Assembly (NCBI GenBank): GCA_024742695.1
Contig: JANSXY010000002.1
Span: 62,001 to 126,000, forward strand
DNA: 64,000 nt
Direction of reading: 5' to 3'
Source: Paracoccaceae bacterium
Lineage (GTDB): Bacteria > Pseudomonadota > Alphaproteobacteria > Rhodobacterales > Rhodobacteraceae
Part shown: positions 28,102 through 37,334 of the stretch, piece by piece
Numbering within the stretch: position 1 is the stretch's first letter
Layout of the letters: each line of letters opens with the position of its first letter
Notes under the pieces: model-generated
What the model was told of the DNA's origin: nothing
What the model saw: the letters and a program-made list of their open reading frames with translations, nothing else
Databases searched by the model: none
Made by a program: the position numbers and the translations under genes

Positions 28102-28647
28102 TCAGCCGCGCTTGCGGCCCAGCAGGCTCCAGCCGCCGGTGACGATCAGCGCCGCCAGAACCGCCTTCACCACGTCGCCCAGAAGGAACGGCATCATGCC
28201 GACCGCGATCGCCTTCTCGAACCCGATCGCGGCGCCAAGCCATGCCACGCCGGGCAGGTAAAGCACCGCCGAGGCCGCGAGCGCCACCAGCGCCAGGCCC
28301 GGAACCGAGCGCACGCCGCGATCCGCCGCCCAGCCGGCGATGAAGGCCATCGCCACGAAGCCCAGCAGGAACCCCGTGGTCGGCCCGCCGAGGCCGGCCT
28401 TGAAGCCCGAGAACACCGGCAGGCCCATCGCGCCCTCGGCGACATAGGCCGCAACCGTCAGCGCCCCCAGCCGCGCGCCAAGCGCGAAGCCCACCAGCAG
28501 CACCGCCAGCGTCTGCAGCGTCATCGGAACCGGGAAGAACGGCACCGAGATCTGCGCCGAAATCGCGATCAGCGCGGTGCCGGCCAGCACCAGCGCCGCC
28601 TTCTGGGCCAGCGTCGGGGCGGGAACGAGGGCGCGGGTCAGGGTCAT
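28102..28647 (-). CDS. bioY: Biotin transporter BioY
   Basis: 181 residues, six hydrophobic segments. The substrate-binding S-component signatures are VPFFPVPMTLQTLAVLLVG, LPVFSGFKAGLGGPTTGFLL, the GFVAMAFIAGWAAD helix and a C-terminal LGDVVKAVLAALIV. BioY captures biotin at the inner membrane. No bioM or bioN ATPase/permease partner is next to it. It is transcribed toward purF and ends with a hairpin. The biotin ligase gene birA is elsewhere in the window (48625). Confidence 0.93.
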   Translation of the reverse strand: MTLTRALVPAPTLAQKAALVLAGTALIAISAQISVPFFPVPMTLQTLAVLLVGFALGARLGALTVAAYVAEGAMGLPVFSGFKAGLGGPTTGFLLGFVAMAFIAGWAADRGVRSVPGLALVALAASAVLYLPGVAWLGAAIGFEKAIAVGMMPFLLGDVVKAVLAALIVTGGWSLLGRKRG

Positions 28648-28752
28648 GGAACGGGCCTTTCACTGTCAGGTTGGCGCGCAATTTCGCCACGGCGGCCGGG
28701 CTTGTCAATCAATCATCTTGCCTTGGCCCGGCGGCGCTGCCAAACGAGCGGC

Positions 28753-29415
28753 ATGAGCGACGTCAACACCCCCTTCCCCGTTCTGGTGACCGGCGCCTCG
28801 CGCGGTCTCGGCGCCGCGCTGGCCGAAGAGGTCGCGCGGCAGGGCCGGCACGTGATCGCCGTGGCCCGCACCTCGGGCGCGCTGGAGGAACTCGACGACC
28901 GGATCAAGGCCCTGGGCGGAAGCGCGACGCTGGCGCCGATGGACGTGACCGTGGCCGACGCGATGGCCCATCTCGCGGCTTCGGTGGCGGGCCGCTGGGG
29001 CGGGCTTTCGGGCTGGCTGCACACCGCGATCCACGCCGCGCCGCTGTCGCCCGCCGGCCATATCGACGCCAGGGACATGCAGAAATCGATCGAGATCAAC
29101 ATCTCCGCAACGGCGACGCTGATCGGGCTGATCGAACCGCTGCTGCGCGCCGGTGCCGGCGGCGCGGCGTTCTTCGACGATCCGCGCGGCGGCGAGAAGT
29201 TCTTCGGCGCCTATGGCGCGACCAAGGCCGCGCAGATCGCGCTGGCCCGCAGCTGGCAGGCGGAAACCGTGAAGGTCGGCCCGCGGGTGGCGATCCTCGC
29301 TCCGCGCCCGATGCCCACCGCCACCCGCGCCCGGTTCTTCCCCGGCGAGGATCGCGCCGCGCTGGCCGATTGCCGGGACGAGGCCGCCCGGCTCTGGCCC
29401 GAAACCGGGATCTGA
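28753..29415 (+). CDS. SDR-family protein with atypical active site
   Basis: 220 residues from the ATG at 28753. The nucleotide-binding motif [14 protein letters not shown] is intact, and the catalytic pair Tyr154/Lys158 is present (AYGATKAA). The residue 13 before the tyrosine, normally the catalytic serine, is Phe141 within [17 protein letters not shown], so the classical Ser-Tyr-Lys triad is incomplete; the NAG motif is also replaced by HTAIHA. It may therefore bind NAD(P) without typical reductase activity. The substrate is unknown. It lies divergent from bioY and 64 bp before surE. Confidence 0.8.
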   Translation: MSDVNTPFPVLVTGASRGLGAALAEEVARQGRHVIAVARTSGALEELDDRIKALGGSATLAPMDVTVADAMAHLAASVAGRWGGLSGWLHTAIHAAPLSPAGHIDARDMQKSIEINISATATLIGLIEPLLRAGAGGAAFFDDPRGGEKFFGAYGATKAAQIALARSWQAETVKVGPRVAILAPRPMPTATRARFFPGEDRAALADCRDEAARLWPETGI

Positions 29416-29479
29416 GCGCGCCTTGCCGGCCCCGGCAGGCTCGTCTAAGCAGGGGCCGAGGCAGGCGAGCGGGGGCGGA

Positions 29480-30265
29480 ATGCGGATTCTCATCACCAAT
29501 GACGACGGGATCAACGCGCCGGGTCTGGCCGTGCTGGAAGCCGTGGCCGCCGAGATCGCGGGACCGGAGGGCGAGGTCTGGACGGTCGCGCCGGCCTTCG
29601 AACAATCCGGCGTCGGCCATTGCATCAGCTACACCCACCCGATGATGATCGCCAAGCTCGGCCACCGCCGCTACGCCGCCGAGGGCAGCCCGGCGGACTG
29701 CGTGCTGGCCGGGCTCTACGACGTCCTGCAGGGGGGGCGGCCCGACCTTGTCCTGTCCGGCGTCAACCGCGGCAACAACGCCGCCGAGAACGTGATGTAT
29801 TCCGGCACCGTCGGCGGCGCGATCGAGGCCGCGTTGCAGGGCCTGCCGGCGATCGCCCTGTCGCAGTTCATGGGCCCCGAGACCGCGGATCTCGCCGATC
29901 CGTTCGAGGCGGCGCGGGAGCACGGCGTCGCGGTGGTGCGCGCGCTGCTCGATCGCGGGATCTGGGATCGCAACGACTACCGGCTGTTCTACAACGTCAA
30001 TTTCCCGCCGGTGCCGGCCGCCAGGGTGCGCGGCATGAAGGTCGCCGCGCAGGGCTACCGGACCGACACGTTCTTCGGGGTCGAGCCGCACATGTCGCCC
30101 GCCGGCCGGCGGTTCCTGTGGATCAAGGGCGGGCCGCAGCACGCGCCGACCGCGCCGGGCACCGACGTGGCGGTGAATGTCGAGGGCTATGTCTCGATCA
30201 CGCCGATGCGCTGCGACCTGACCGCGCATGACGCGCTGGACGATCTGGCCGCGAAGCTGGGCTGA
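29480..30265 (+). CDS. surE: 5'/3'-nucleotidase SurE
   Basis: 261 residues from the ATG at 29480. The metal-binding start [15 protein letters not shown] (Asp8, Asp9), the conserved serine in [14 protein letters not shown] and the asparagine in [20 protein letters not shown] are all present. SurE dephosphorylates nucleoside monophosphates in stationary phase. It forms the classic surE-pcm-nlpD run; pcm starts 17 bases downstream. Confidence 0.95.
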   Translation: MRILITNDDGINAPGLAVLEAVAAEIAGPEGEVWTVAPAFEQSGVGHCISYTHPMMIAKLGHRRYAAEGSPADCVLAGLYDVLQGGRPDLVLSGVNRGNNAAENVMYSGTVGGAIEAALQGLPAIALSQFMGPETADLADPFEAAREHGVAVVRALLDRGIWDRNDYRLFYNVNFPPVPAARVRGMKVAAQGYRTDTFFGVEPHMSPAGRRFLWIKGGPQHAPTAPGTDVAVNVEGYVSITPMRCDLTAHDALDDLAAKLG

Positions 30266-30281
30266 GGCGCGGGGGCCGGGA

Positions 30282-30920
30282 ATGGACGAGGCCGAGCGGA
30301 AGATGCGCTTTCTCTACGCGCTACGCTCGCGCGGGGTGACCGATGCGCGGGTGCTGGCGGCGATGGAACGGGTCGATCGCGGCGCCTTCGTCACCGGCGT
30401 GTTCGCCGACCGCGCCTGGGAGGACGTGCCGCTGCCGATCGCCTGCGGCCAGACGATCAGCCAGCCCTCGGTCGTCGGGCTGATGACCCAGGCACTGGCG
30501 GTCAGCCCCCGCGACAAGGTGCTGGAGGTCGGCACCGGCTCGGGCTACCAGGCCGCGGTGCTGAGCCACCTTGCCCGGCGGGTCTACACCGTCGACCGGT
30601 TCCGCGTGCTGGTCCGCGCGGCCGAGGCGCTGTTTCGGCAGTTCGACCTTGCCAATGTCATCGCGCTGACCGCCGACGGCAGCCACGGCCTGCCCGACCA
30701 GGCGCCGTTCGACCGGATCCTGGTGACCGCCGCGGCCGAGGATCCGCCCGGCCCGCTCTTGGCGCAGTTGCGGATCGGCGGTATCATGGTGGTACCGGTC
30801 GGCCAGTCCGATGCCGTGCAGAGCCTGATCAAGGTCACCCGCACGGAGGACGGATACGATTACGAGGAACTGCGCCCGGTCCGGTTCGTGCCGCTCGTCG
30901 AGGGGCTCGGGCAGGATTGA
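30282..30920 (+). CDS. pcm: Protein-L-isoaspartate O-methyltransferase
   Basis: 212 residues from the ATG at 30282. It methylates isoaspartyl residues in aged proteins for repair. The SAM-binding motif [19 protein letters not shown] and the upstream [20 protein letters not shown] loop are diagnostic; [20 protein letters not shown] is the post-II region. It lies between surE and the NlpD-like gene, as in many proteobacteria. Confidence 0.94.
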   Translation: MDEAERKMRFLYALRSRGVTDARVLAAMERVDRGAFVTGVFADRAWEDVPLPIACGQTISQPSVVGLMTQALAVSPRDKVLEVGTGSGYQAAVLSHLARRVYTVDRFRVLVRAAEALFRQFDLANVIALTADGSHGLPDQAPFDRILVTAAAEDPPGPLLAQLRIGGIMVVPVGQSDAVQSLIKVTRTEDGYDYEELRPVRFVPLVEGLGQD

Positions 30921-30984
30921 AGGCCGGTCGCGCCGTGAGAACAACGAGGCCCGGGCAACGGGCCGATGTGAAGAGGATCGAGCC

Positions 30985-32130
30985 ATGCCCAACCGCCCCG
31001 CCCCCGTTCGCGCGCCCCGGTTGCGCCGCCTGGCGCCGCTGGCGCTTCTGCCGTTCCTGGCGGCCTGCGGGCCGCAGGGCTTCGACCTTGACCTGCGCCG
31101 CTTCGGCACCGGCGGGTTCGACACCGCCGCCGCGGTCCGCGAAGCCACGGCCGACCGGCCGAGCCCCGATGCCCGCGGCGTCCTGACCTATCCGAACTAT
31201 CAGGTCGCGGTGGCGCGGCGCGGCGACACGGTGGCCGCCGTCGCCGCCCGCGTCGGGCTTCCGGCCGAGGAACTGGCGCGGTTCAACGCCGTGCAGCCCG
31301 GCACGACGCTGCGCGCGGGCGAGGTGCTGGCCCTGCCCCGCGGGGTCGGCGCGGCGCCGGGTGCGGCCGGCGCGGGCCCGATCGACGTCACCGAACTGGC
31401 CTCGGGCGCGATCGACCGGGCCGAGGCGGGCACGCCCGGCGCGACCGCGCCGCAGGCGCCGATCTCGGGGCCGGAGCCGATCCGCCACCGCGTCGCGCGC
31501 GGCGAGACGGCCTATTCCATCGCCCGGCTCTACGGTGTCAGCGTCAACGCGCTGGCCGACTGGAACGGCCTGGGCGCCGATCTGGTGGTGCGCGAGGGGC
31601 AATACCTGCTGATCCCGGTCACCGCCGGGGTCACCGTCGCCGCCGCGCCGGCAACCTCGCAGCCCGGCCAGGGCAGCCCGACACCGGTGCCGCCCTCGGC
31701 CGCCACGCCCTTGCCGCCGGAGCCGGAGGTCGCGCCGCCGGCCCCGCAATCGCCCGATCTCGGGGCCCAGGCGACGCGATCCTCGCAACTGGCGATGCCG
31801 CTCGAGGGGCGGATCATCCGCCCCTACCAGAAGAAGCGCAACGAGGGCATCGACATCGCGGCCCCCGCCGGCACGCCGGTCTGGGCCGCCGAGGCCGGCA
31901 CCGTGGCCGCGATCACCCGCGACACCGAGCAGGTGCCGATCCTGGTGATCCGGCATGCCGACAACCTGCTGACGGTCTACGCCAATATCGACGGGATCAC
32001 GGTGGAAAAGGGCGACAGCGTCAGCCGCGGCCAGACGATCGCCGCGGTGCGCGCCGGCGGCACGCCGTTCCTGCACTTCGAGGTGCGCCAGGGCTTCGAC
32101 AGCGTCGACCCGATGCCCTACCTGCAATAG
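30985..32130 (+). CDS. NlpD-like lipoprotein with two LysM domains and M23 peptidase domain
   Basis: 381 residues. A signal peptide with lipobox LPFLAACG indicates an acylated Cys near residue 29, placing the protein in the periplasm on a membrane. LysM modules lie at about 70-115 (VARRGDTVAAVAARVGLPAE) and 165-210 (HRVARGETAYSIARLYGVSV). A Pro/Ala-rich linker leads to a C-terminal M23 domain (GRIIRPYQKKRNEGIDIAAP, then LHFEVRQG). The usual HxxxD and HxH zinc ligands appear only in part: NEGIDIAA replaces the first histidine pair, so it may be an NlpD-type amidase activator rather than an active peptidase. It follows pcm after 64 bp. Confidence 0.88.
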   Translation: MPNRPAPVRAPRLRRLAPLALLPFLAACGPQGFDLDLRRFGTGGFDTAAAVREATADRPSPDARGVLTYPNYQVAVARRGDTVAAVAARVGLPAEELARFNAVQPGTTLRAGEVLALPRGVGAAPGAAGAGPIDVTELASGAIDRAEAGTPGATAPQAPISGPEPIRHRVARGETAYSIARLYGVSVNALADWNGLGADLVVREGQYLLIPVTAGVTVAAAPATSQPGQGSPTPVPPSAATPLPPEPEVAPPAPQSPDLGAQATRSSQLAMPLEGRIIRPYQKKRNEGIDIAAPAGTPVWAAEAGTVAAITRDTEQVPILVIRHADNLLTVYANIDGITVEKGDSVSRGQTIAAVRAGGTPFLHFEVRQGFDSVDPMPYLQ

Positions 32131-32153
32131 CCGGACCGGACCGCGCCGCCGTG

Positions 32154-32226
32154 GCGGGGGCTTCGCGCCCCCGCGGCCCGGCAAGGGCCGGGCCTGCCCC
32201 CGCGGGATACTTGAAGACCAAAATCC
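32154..32226 (-). repeat. Dispersed box-hairpin element, copy C
   Basis: On the minus strand the box GGATTTTGGTCTTCAAGTAT (from 32226 downward) is followed by an 8-bp hairpin (32175-32194, loop AAGG) and a 7-bp hairpin (32155-32173, loop TTCGC on the plus strand). It fills the space between the convergent NlpD-like and DUF815 genes and starts 32 bases after the DUF815 stop. Its last hairpin has nearly the same arms (CGGGGGC) as that of copy A. Confidence 0.76.
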
Positions 32227-32257
32227 TGCCGCGCATCCCCGACGGGTGGCGGCGCGA

Positions 32258-33112
32258 TCAGAGCCGGACGCCGCGGCGACCGGCGAGGTCGGTGACGTAT
32301 TGCCACGCGACGCGGCCCGAGCGCGCGCCGCGCGTCATCTGCCATTCGATCGCCTCGGCCCTGAGCGTGGCGTCATCGATGCCGATCCCGAACGCGTCGC
32401 AATACCCGCGGATCATCGCCAGGTAGGCCTCCTGGTCGCAGGCGTGGAACCCGAGCCAGAGCCCGAACCTGTCGCTGAGAGAGACCTTTTCCTCCGTCGC
32501 CTCGGACGGGTTGATCGCCGAGCCGCGCTCGTTCTCGATCATGTCGCGCGGCATCAGGTGGCGGCGGTTCGACGTGGCGTAGAACACCACGTTCTCCGGC
32601 CGGCCCTCGACCCCGCCGTCCAGCACGGCCTTGAGGCTCTTGTAGTGCTGATCGTCATGGCTGAACGACAGGTCGTCGCAGAACAGCACGAACCGGTGAT
32701 GCCGGGCGGCGCGCAGCAGCGTCAGCAGCCGGCCGATCGCGGGCAGATCCTCGCGCTGGACCTCGACGAGCTTCAGCGCCAGTCCCTCGGCCCGCACCGC
32801 GGCGTGGACGGCCTTGACGAGGCTCGACTTGCCCATCCCGCGCGCGCCCCACAGCAGGGCGTTGTTGGCCGGCAGGCCCTGCGCGAACTGCCGCGTGTTG
32901 GCCAGCAGGATGTCGCGCGCCCGGTCGATGCCGAGCAGCAGCGCGATGTCGACGCGGTTGACCGCGGCCACCGGGGCCAGCCGGTCGGGCGCGACATGCC
33001 ACACGAAGGCGTCGGCGGCGTCGAAATCCGGGGCGCGCTGCGGCGGTGGCGCAAGCCGTTCCAGCGCCTCGGCGATCCGTGCCAGCGCCGCCGCGGCCTC
33101 CGGCCCGGTCAC
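32258..33112 (-). CDS. DUF815 family AAA+ ATPase
   Basis: 284 residues. The P-loop is [19 protein letters not shown] and Walker B is [29 protein letters not shown] is the conserved DUF815 sensor stretch. The N-terminal region ([20 protein letters not shown]) is also family-typical. The cellular role of DUF815 ATPases is not established. The gene begins inside the last bases of tatC (4-bp overlap), as is usual in Rhodobacterales, so it is co-transcribed with the Tat translocase genes. Confidence 0.88.
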   Translation of the reverse strand: MTGPEAAAALARIAEALERLAPPPQRAPDFDAADAFVWHVAPDRLAPVAAVNRVDIALLLGIDRARDILLANTRQFAQGLPANNALLWGARGMGKSSLVKAVHAAVRAEGLALKLVEVQREDLPAIGRLLTLLRAARHHRFVLFCDDLSFSHDDQHYKSLKAVLDGGVEGRPENVVFYATSNRRHLMPRDMIENERGSAINPSEATEEKVSLSDRFGLWLGFHACDQEAYLAMIRGYCDAFGIGIDDATLRAEAIEWQMTRGARSGRVAWQYVTDLAGRRGVRL

Positions 33113-34029
33113 GGCGTCCCGTCCTGCCCGGTCTTCGCGGGCGGCGCCCCGGCCGGGCCGGCGCCCTCTGCCGCCGCGGCCTCTTCGGCCTCGTCATCCT
33201 CGAACCACAGGCCCTCCGCGCGCAGCTTGGCCTCGCGCGCCCGCTCGATCCGGCGGACGAGGAAGATCGACACCTCGTAAAGACCGTAGACGACGACGAA
33301 CAGGATCACCTGGGTGATCACGTCGGGCGGCGTGACCAGCGCGGCCAGAACCAGAATGCCGACAACGGCGTATTTGCGCACCGCGCCCAGCCCTTCGGAC
33401 GACACCAGCCCCGCCTTGCCCATCAGCGACAGCAGAACCGGCAACTGGAAGCACAGGCCGAAGGCGATGATGAACTTGGTGGTCAGCCGAAGGTATTCCT
33501 GCACCGACCCCTGGAAGGTGATGCCGGCGGCCGCGCCCGCCGCCTCGGCGCCGTCGCTCTCGGCCATGAGAGGCCCCTGCTGGAAGCCCAGGAAGAAGTC
33601 GAAGGCCAGCGGGATCACGACGTAGAAGGCGAAGGCCGCGCCAAGGAAGAACATGATCGGCGAGGAGACCAGAAACGGCAGGAAGGCGCTTTTCTCCGAC
33701 CGGTAGAGGCCCGGCGCAACGAAGCGCCACAGCTGGAAGGCGATCACCGGGAAGGCCAGCACGAAGCCGCCCAGAAGCGAGATGTTGATCGCGACGAAGA
33801 AACCTTCCTGAAGCTTGATCAGGATCAGCCCGCAATCCTGCCCGCGGTCGCCCAGGGCCGAACAGATCGGCTGGGTGAGGAAGTTGAAGATCGGGTTCCA
33901 GACGGTGAAGCAGATCACCATCGCCACGACGAAGGCCGCGAGAGACCGGATCAGCCGGTTGCGCAGTTCGGCCAGATGCTCGATCAGCGGCGCGGCGCTG
34001 TCGTCGATCTCGTCGCCGGCGCGGCTCAT
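33109..34029 (-). CDS. tatC: Sec-independent protein translocase TatC
   Basis: 306 residues with six membrane segments. Conserved pieces are [16 protein letters not shown] at the N-terminus, [17 protein letters not shown], and [20 protein letters not shown]. TatC is the receptor for twin-arginine signal peptides. Its tail is long, acidic and Ala/Pro-rich ([20 protein letters not shown]). It overlaps tatB by 4 bases upstream and the DUF815 gene by 4 bases downstream. Confidence 0.95.
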   Translation of the reverse strand: MSRAGDEIDDSAAPLIEHLAELRNRLIRSLAAFVVAMVICFTVWNPIFNFLTQPICSALGDRGQDCGLILIKLQEGFFVAINISLLGGFVLAFPVIAFQLWRFVAPGLYRSEKSAFLPFLVSSPIMFFLGAAFAFYVVIPLAFDFFLGFQQGPLMAESDGAEAAGAAAGITFQGSVQEYLRLTTKFIIAFGLCFQLPVLLSLMGKAGLVSSEGLGAVRKYAVVGILVLAALVTPPDVITQVILFVVVYGLYEVSIFLVRRIERAREAKLRAEGLWFEDDEAEEAAAAEGAGPAGAPPAKTGQDGTP

Positions 34030-34583
34030 GCGGTGTCCTTCGGGGTGACGGGCGGGGTGTCGGCCGGGGTGTCGGCCGGCGTGTCGGCCGGGGTATCGGA
34101 CGCGGCGGCGGGTGCCGGTGCAGCGGGATCGGCGGCCGGCGCCCCGGCCTGCGCGGCCGTGCCGCCTGCGGCCGCGCTCTCACGCTCGGCGCGGACCTTC
34201 TGCGCCAGTTCCTTGCGGCTTGCCGCGGCCGCCGCCTGCTTGTCGGCCAGGGCCTGCGTCGCCGGCCCCCTGGCCGCGGGCTTCGCCTCGCCCGGCTTCG
34301 CCTGGCCGGGCTTCCATTTCTCGAACTTGTCGGCGGCCTGTTCCAGCGCGTCGAGGCCGAGGTTCTTCTTCGAGGTCGCCGATTTCAGATCGTCGGCCAT
34401 ATCCTTGACGCCGCTTTCCTTCGCGGCCTCGTCCATCGCGCGGGTGAATTCGCGGCCCATCTGGCGCGCCCGCGCGGTAAATCGCCCGAGGGCGCGGAAC
34501 ATGCCGGGCAGGTCCTTCGGGCCCACCACGATCAGCGCCACGATGCCGATCAGCAGCAGTTCGGTCCAGCCGATGTCGAACAT
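34026..34583 (-). CDS. tatB: Sec-independent protein translocase TatB
   Basis: 185 residues. The N-terminal membrane helix and hinge read [20 protein letters not shown], then [15 protein letters not shown], typical of TatB, followed by an amphipathic helix. The C-terminus is a low-complexity Ala/Pro tail ending in repeats of DTPA encoded by a 12-bp tandem repeat (34057-34092). TatB works with TatC in recognising twin-arginine substrates. Confidence 0.93.
   Translation of the reverse strand: MFDIGWTELLLIGIVALIVVGPKDLPGMFRALGRFTARARQMGREFTRAMDEAAKESGVKDMADDLKSATSKKNLGLDALEQAADKFEKWKPGQAKPGEAKPAARGPATQALADKQAAAAASRKELAQKVRAERESAAAGGTAAQAGAPAADPAAPAPAAASDTPADTPADTPADTPPVTPKDTA
34057..34092. repeat. 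12-bp tandem repeat inside tatB
   Basis: Three copies of GTGTCGGCCGGG/C in frame, with a decayed fourth to about 34104, encode the DTPA repeats at the TatB C-terminus. In-frame copy-number change would only lengthen or shorten the disordered tail. Confidence 0.8.
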
Positions 34584-34621
34584 GCCCGGGTCCTCGCCCT
34601 ATTCCGCGGCCAGGTGCCGGA

Positions 34622-34840
34622 TCAGGCCTTGTCCTGCTTCTCGGTTTCGGGGGTCACGTCGCGGGCGGTGTCGGCCTGGGCCTTCTCGATTTCCTCGGTG
34701 CCGTCCTTCACGCCCTTCTTGAACGCGGTGATCCCCTTGCCGACCTCGCCCATCAGCGACGAGATCTTGCCGCGACCGAACAGGACGAGCACCACGACGG
34801 CGATCAGCAGAAGCCCCGGAAGGCCGATATTGTTGAGCAT
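34622..34840 (-). CDS. tatA: Sec-independent protein translocase TatA
   Basis: 72 residues. One membrane helix followed by an amphipathic helix: [20 protein letters not shown], then [20 protein letters not shown] and KKGVKDG. The FGRGK hinge is diagnostic. TatA oligomerises to form the protein-conducting element. It is the first gene of tatABC-DUF815. Confidence 0.94.
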   Translation of the reverse strand: MLNNIGLPGLLLIAVVVLVLFGRGKISSLMGEVGKGITAFKKGVKDGTEEIEKAQADTARDVTPETEKQDKA

Positions 34841-35188
34841 CTCAATCTCCCTTCGGGCGCGAGCGGGTCACGCCCCTGGCTGCCTGTCAACGGCTCAGAT
34901 GTATTGTCTCCCCCGCCGCAATCAAAGCCCGATTCCGGACGGAGGGGCCGTTTTTTTGGCCCCGGCCGGTGTTACGCCGCCCGCGCGGCGCGCGCAAGGG
35001 TGCCGACCGGGCGCAGGCAACTGCCACAACGCTGTCGGTTGGGTCATGCCAGAAAGGGCCTGCAACGCCAAGACGGGAGATCGACGATGCTGCGCCATTA
35101 GCCTTTCCGCCCGCTCTGCGCGGGCGCCAGGCTCGCCCTCGCCCCGGCCGGTGCGGCCGGGGCCGGCGGGTCCGCCCCGGCCCTCCCG
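34841..35188. other. 348-bp non-coding gap: tatA promoter side and leader-like region
   Basis: No full gene is supported. From left to right it holds the tatA upstream region, an inverted repeat with a T-run in its loop (GGGGCC at 34944-34949, GGCCCC at 34958-34963), a four-codon reading frame (35087-35101, ATGCTGCGCCATTAG, encoding Met-Leu-Arg-His) preceded by GGGAG, a 6-bp hairpin (35109-35125) and a 10-bp hairpin with a three-base loop (35141-35163). The order short frame then hairpins resembles an attenuator leader for the downstream plus-strand gene. Confidence 0.45.
35087..35101 (+). CDS. Putative four-residue leader peptide (MLRH)
   Basis: ATG-CTG-CGC-CAT-TAG, with a GGGAG ribosome-binding-like sequence 8 bases upstream and two stable hairpins just downstream. 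It is 88 bases before the start of the small dimeric-barrel gene. A frame this short arises easily by chance; support comes only from the arrangement of the binding site and hairpins. Confidence 0.3.
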   Translation: MLRH

Positions 35189-35488
35189 GTGGCCGAGGTG
35201 GTGACCTTCCGGCTGGCCGACGGGGTGACCGAGGCGGCGTTCCGCGCCGCCGCCGCCGCGACCGTGCCGCTGGCCGCCCGACAGCCGGGCTTCATCGCCC
35301 GGACGCTGTCGCGCGGCGACGACGGCCGCTGGACGGACCACGTGCTCTGGGCCGACCGGGCGGCGGCCGAGGCCGCGGCGGCCACCGTCATGGCCGATCC
35401 GGCGGCCGCGCCGTTCATGGCCGCGATCGAAATGGACAGCGTGGTGATGCGGCACGAGACGGTTCTGCCGCTTGCGCCGCGGCCTTGA
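35189..35488 (+). CDS. Small dimeric alpha/beta-barrel (ABM-like) protein
   Basis: 99 residues from a GTG start (a second GTG follows 9 bases later). The pattern of an N-terminal strand (EVVTFRLADGV), a helix (TEAAFRAAAAATVPLAARQP), a strand (GFIARTLSRGDDGRW), DHVLWADRAAAEAAAATVM and the final strand around SVVMRHETV is that of ferredoxin-like dimeric barrels related to antibiotic-biosynthesis monooxygenases. No catalytic residues can be assigned. It is 30 bp upstream of the broken WYL regulator gene, a common pairing in alphaproteobacteria, and may be its target or partner. Confidence 0.65.
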   Translation: MAEVVTFRLADGVTEAAFRAAAAATVPLAARQPGFIARTLSRGDDGRWTDHVLWADRAAAEAAAATVMADPAAAPFMAAIEMDSVVMRHETVLPLAPRP

Positions 35489-35518
35489 CCGGGGCGCGCA
35501 GCCCGGCGAGCCTTGGCC

Positions 35519-36213
35519 ATGCGCCGCGCCGACCGCCTGTTCGACCTGATCCAGATCCTGCGCGACGGGCGGCTTCACGCCGCCCGCGACCTTGCCGGGC
35601 GGCTCGAGGTTTCGGTGCGCACGATCTGGCGCGACATGGCGGTGCTGCAGGCCTCGGGCCTGCCCGTCGAGGGCGCCCGCGGGCTGGGCTACATGCTGCG
35701 CGAGACGATCGACCTGCCGCCCCTGCCCTGACGCTCACCCCCGACGAGCTGGAGGCGCTGCGGCTGGGCGCGGAACTGGTCGCGCGCGGGGCCGACCCCG
35801 GCCTTGGCCGCGCCGCCGAAAGGCTGCGCGGCAAGATCGAGGCGGTGCTGCCGGACCGACGGCTGGCCGATGCCCGGACGCCGCTGCCCTACGTCTTCAC
35901 CGGGGTGGAAACCGCGGCCGGGGCGAGCCACCTGCCGGCGATCCGCCGGGCGCTGGCGAACCGCGAAACCCTGCGGATCGACTATCGCGATGCCGACGGC
36001 CAGCCGGTTTCGCGCCGGGTGCGGCCCCTGCAGCTGCAATTCTGGGGCCGGGTCTGGACACTGGCGGGCTGGTGCGAGTTGCGTGGCGATTTCCGCAGCT
36101 TCCGGCTTGACCGGATCGCCGGGCTGGACCCGACCGGCGAGGGTTTCGCGGCCGAGCCCGGCCGCGGGCTGGACGATTACCTCGCGTCGGTCGAGGCGCG
36201 GGAGGGCCGCTAG
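35519..36213 (+). pseudogene. YafY-type HTH-WYL transcriptional regulator, frameshifted
   Basis: The N-terminal winged-helix half (MRRADRLFDLIQILRDGRLH to GLGYMLRETIDLPPLP) is open from 35519 and stops at the TGA 35729-35731. The WYL half continues in another frame (LTLTPDELEALRLGAELVAR to YLASVEAREGR, ending 36213). Adding one C to the run before 35728 would restore a continuous protein of about 231 residues reading DLPPLPLTLTPDELEAL, as in intact relatives. So this is a one-base deletion, either a real loss of function or a sequencing error in a C-run. Intact proteins bind DNA and sense a ligand through WYL. Confidence 0.82.
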
Positions 36214-37334
36214 GCGCCCCCCGCCGCGATCGCGGCCCGGCTGTCATCCGAAGCCTGGGCCGGAAAGACGAAACAGCGATCACGCCGGATCATCAGCCAA
36301 AGCACCGTGCCGGGGCTGGGCAGGAACACCGCCGGCACGCTGGCCTTCAGGATCGACCCGTCGTGATCCATCGCGAATTCCACCAGGCTGTCACGGCCCA
36401 TGAACCGGGCCCGGGTGACCACGCCGCGCGCCGGCGTGCCGTCCTGCGGCGTCGGGTTCGGGCCGCGGCCGTTCCGGTCGAAATCGATCTTCAGGTGCTG
36501 CGGACGGATCACGATCTCCACCTCGGCCCCGTCGGCATGGCCCGGCGTCAGGAACTGGCCGAAGGGCGTGTCGGTCAGCGCCCCGCGCGAAGTGCCGCGC
36601 AGGACGTTGAGATCGGAGAAGAAGGCGGCGGCGGCCCGATCCACCGGGGCGTTGTACAGGTTGTAGGGCGCGCCACGCTGCACGATCCGGCCGGCGCGCA
36701 TCAGCGCGATCTCGTCGGCCATCCGCATCGCCTCGTGCGGCTCGTGGGTGACAAGCAGCACCGCCGCGCCCTCTTCCTTCAGCAGCGACAGCGTGTCGTC
36801 GCGGATGCCGTCGCGCAGCCGCTCGTCGAGGCCCGAGAACGGCTCGTCCATCAGCATGATCCGCGGCCGCGGCGCCAGTGCGCGGGCCAGCGCAACACGC
36901 TGCTGCTCGCCGCCCGACAGTTCATGCGGGTATTTCGCCCCGAAGCCCGACAGCGCCACGCGTTCCAGCAATTCGTCGACGCGCCGCATCCGGCCCGGAT
37001 CGCGCCGCGACAGGCCGAAGGCCACGTTCTCGGCCACGCTGAGATGCGGAAACAGGGCGAAATCCTGAAACATCATGCCGATGTGCCGGCGTTCCGGCGG
37101 CACCCGGAACACCGTGTCGCAGACCAGCGCGCCATCGGCGTAGATCCGGCCCTGATCCTGCATGTCGACGCCGGCGATGATCCGCAGGGTGGTCGACTTG
37201 CTGCAGCCCGAGGGGCCCAGCAGGCAGGTCACCCGCCCCGCCCCGATGGTGAAACTCACGTCGTCCACCACCCGGCGACCGCCGAAGTCGCGGCAGATGT
37301 TCTGTACCTCGAGGCGGGGGGGCTGGACGGTCAC
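36210..37334 (-). CDS. ABC transporter ATP-binding protein (FbpC/PotA type)
   Basis: 374 residues from a GTG at 37334 that overlaps the stop of the upstream SDR gene (GTGA). Walker A reads LLGPSGCSKSTTLR, with Ser45 where glycine is usual (GCGKS); the signature LSGGEQQRVALARAL, Walker B IMLMDEPFSGLDE and H-loop VTHEPHEA are normal. A C-terminal TOBE-like domain (IRPQHLKIDF and later strands) follows. Such ATPases energise ferric iron, polyamine or sulfate importers. No permease or binding protein gene is adjacent, so the substrate is unknown. It converges on the WYL regulator with a 4-bp overlap. Confidence 0.85.
   Translation of the reverse strand: MTVQPPRLEVQNICRDFGGRRVVDDVSFTIGAGRVTCLLGPSGCSKSTTLRIIAGVDMQDQGRIYADGALVCDTVFRVPPERRHIGMMFQDFALFPHLSVAENVAFGLSRRDPGRMRRVDELLERVALSGFGAKYPHELSGGEQQRVALARALAPRPRIMLMDEPFSGLDERLRDGIRDDTLSLLKEEGAAVLLVTHEPHEAMRMADEIALMRAGRIVQRGAPYNLYNAPVDRAAAAFFSDLNVLRGTSRGALTDTPFGQFLTPGHADGAEVEIVIRPQHLKIDFDRNGRGPNPTPQDGTPARGVVTRARFMGRDSLVEFAMDHDGSILKASVPAVFLPSPGTVLWLMIRRDRCFVFPAQASDDSRAAIAAGGA

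Noticed and set aside
34944-34963. Inverted repeat with seven T in the loop upstream of tatA, looking like a terminator
   Set aside because: The T-run is inside the loop, not after the stem, and no plus- or minus-strand gene ends at a suitable distance.
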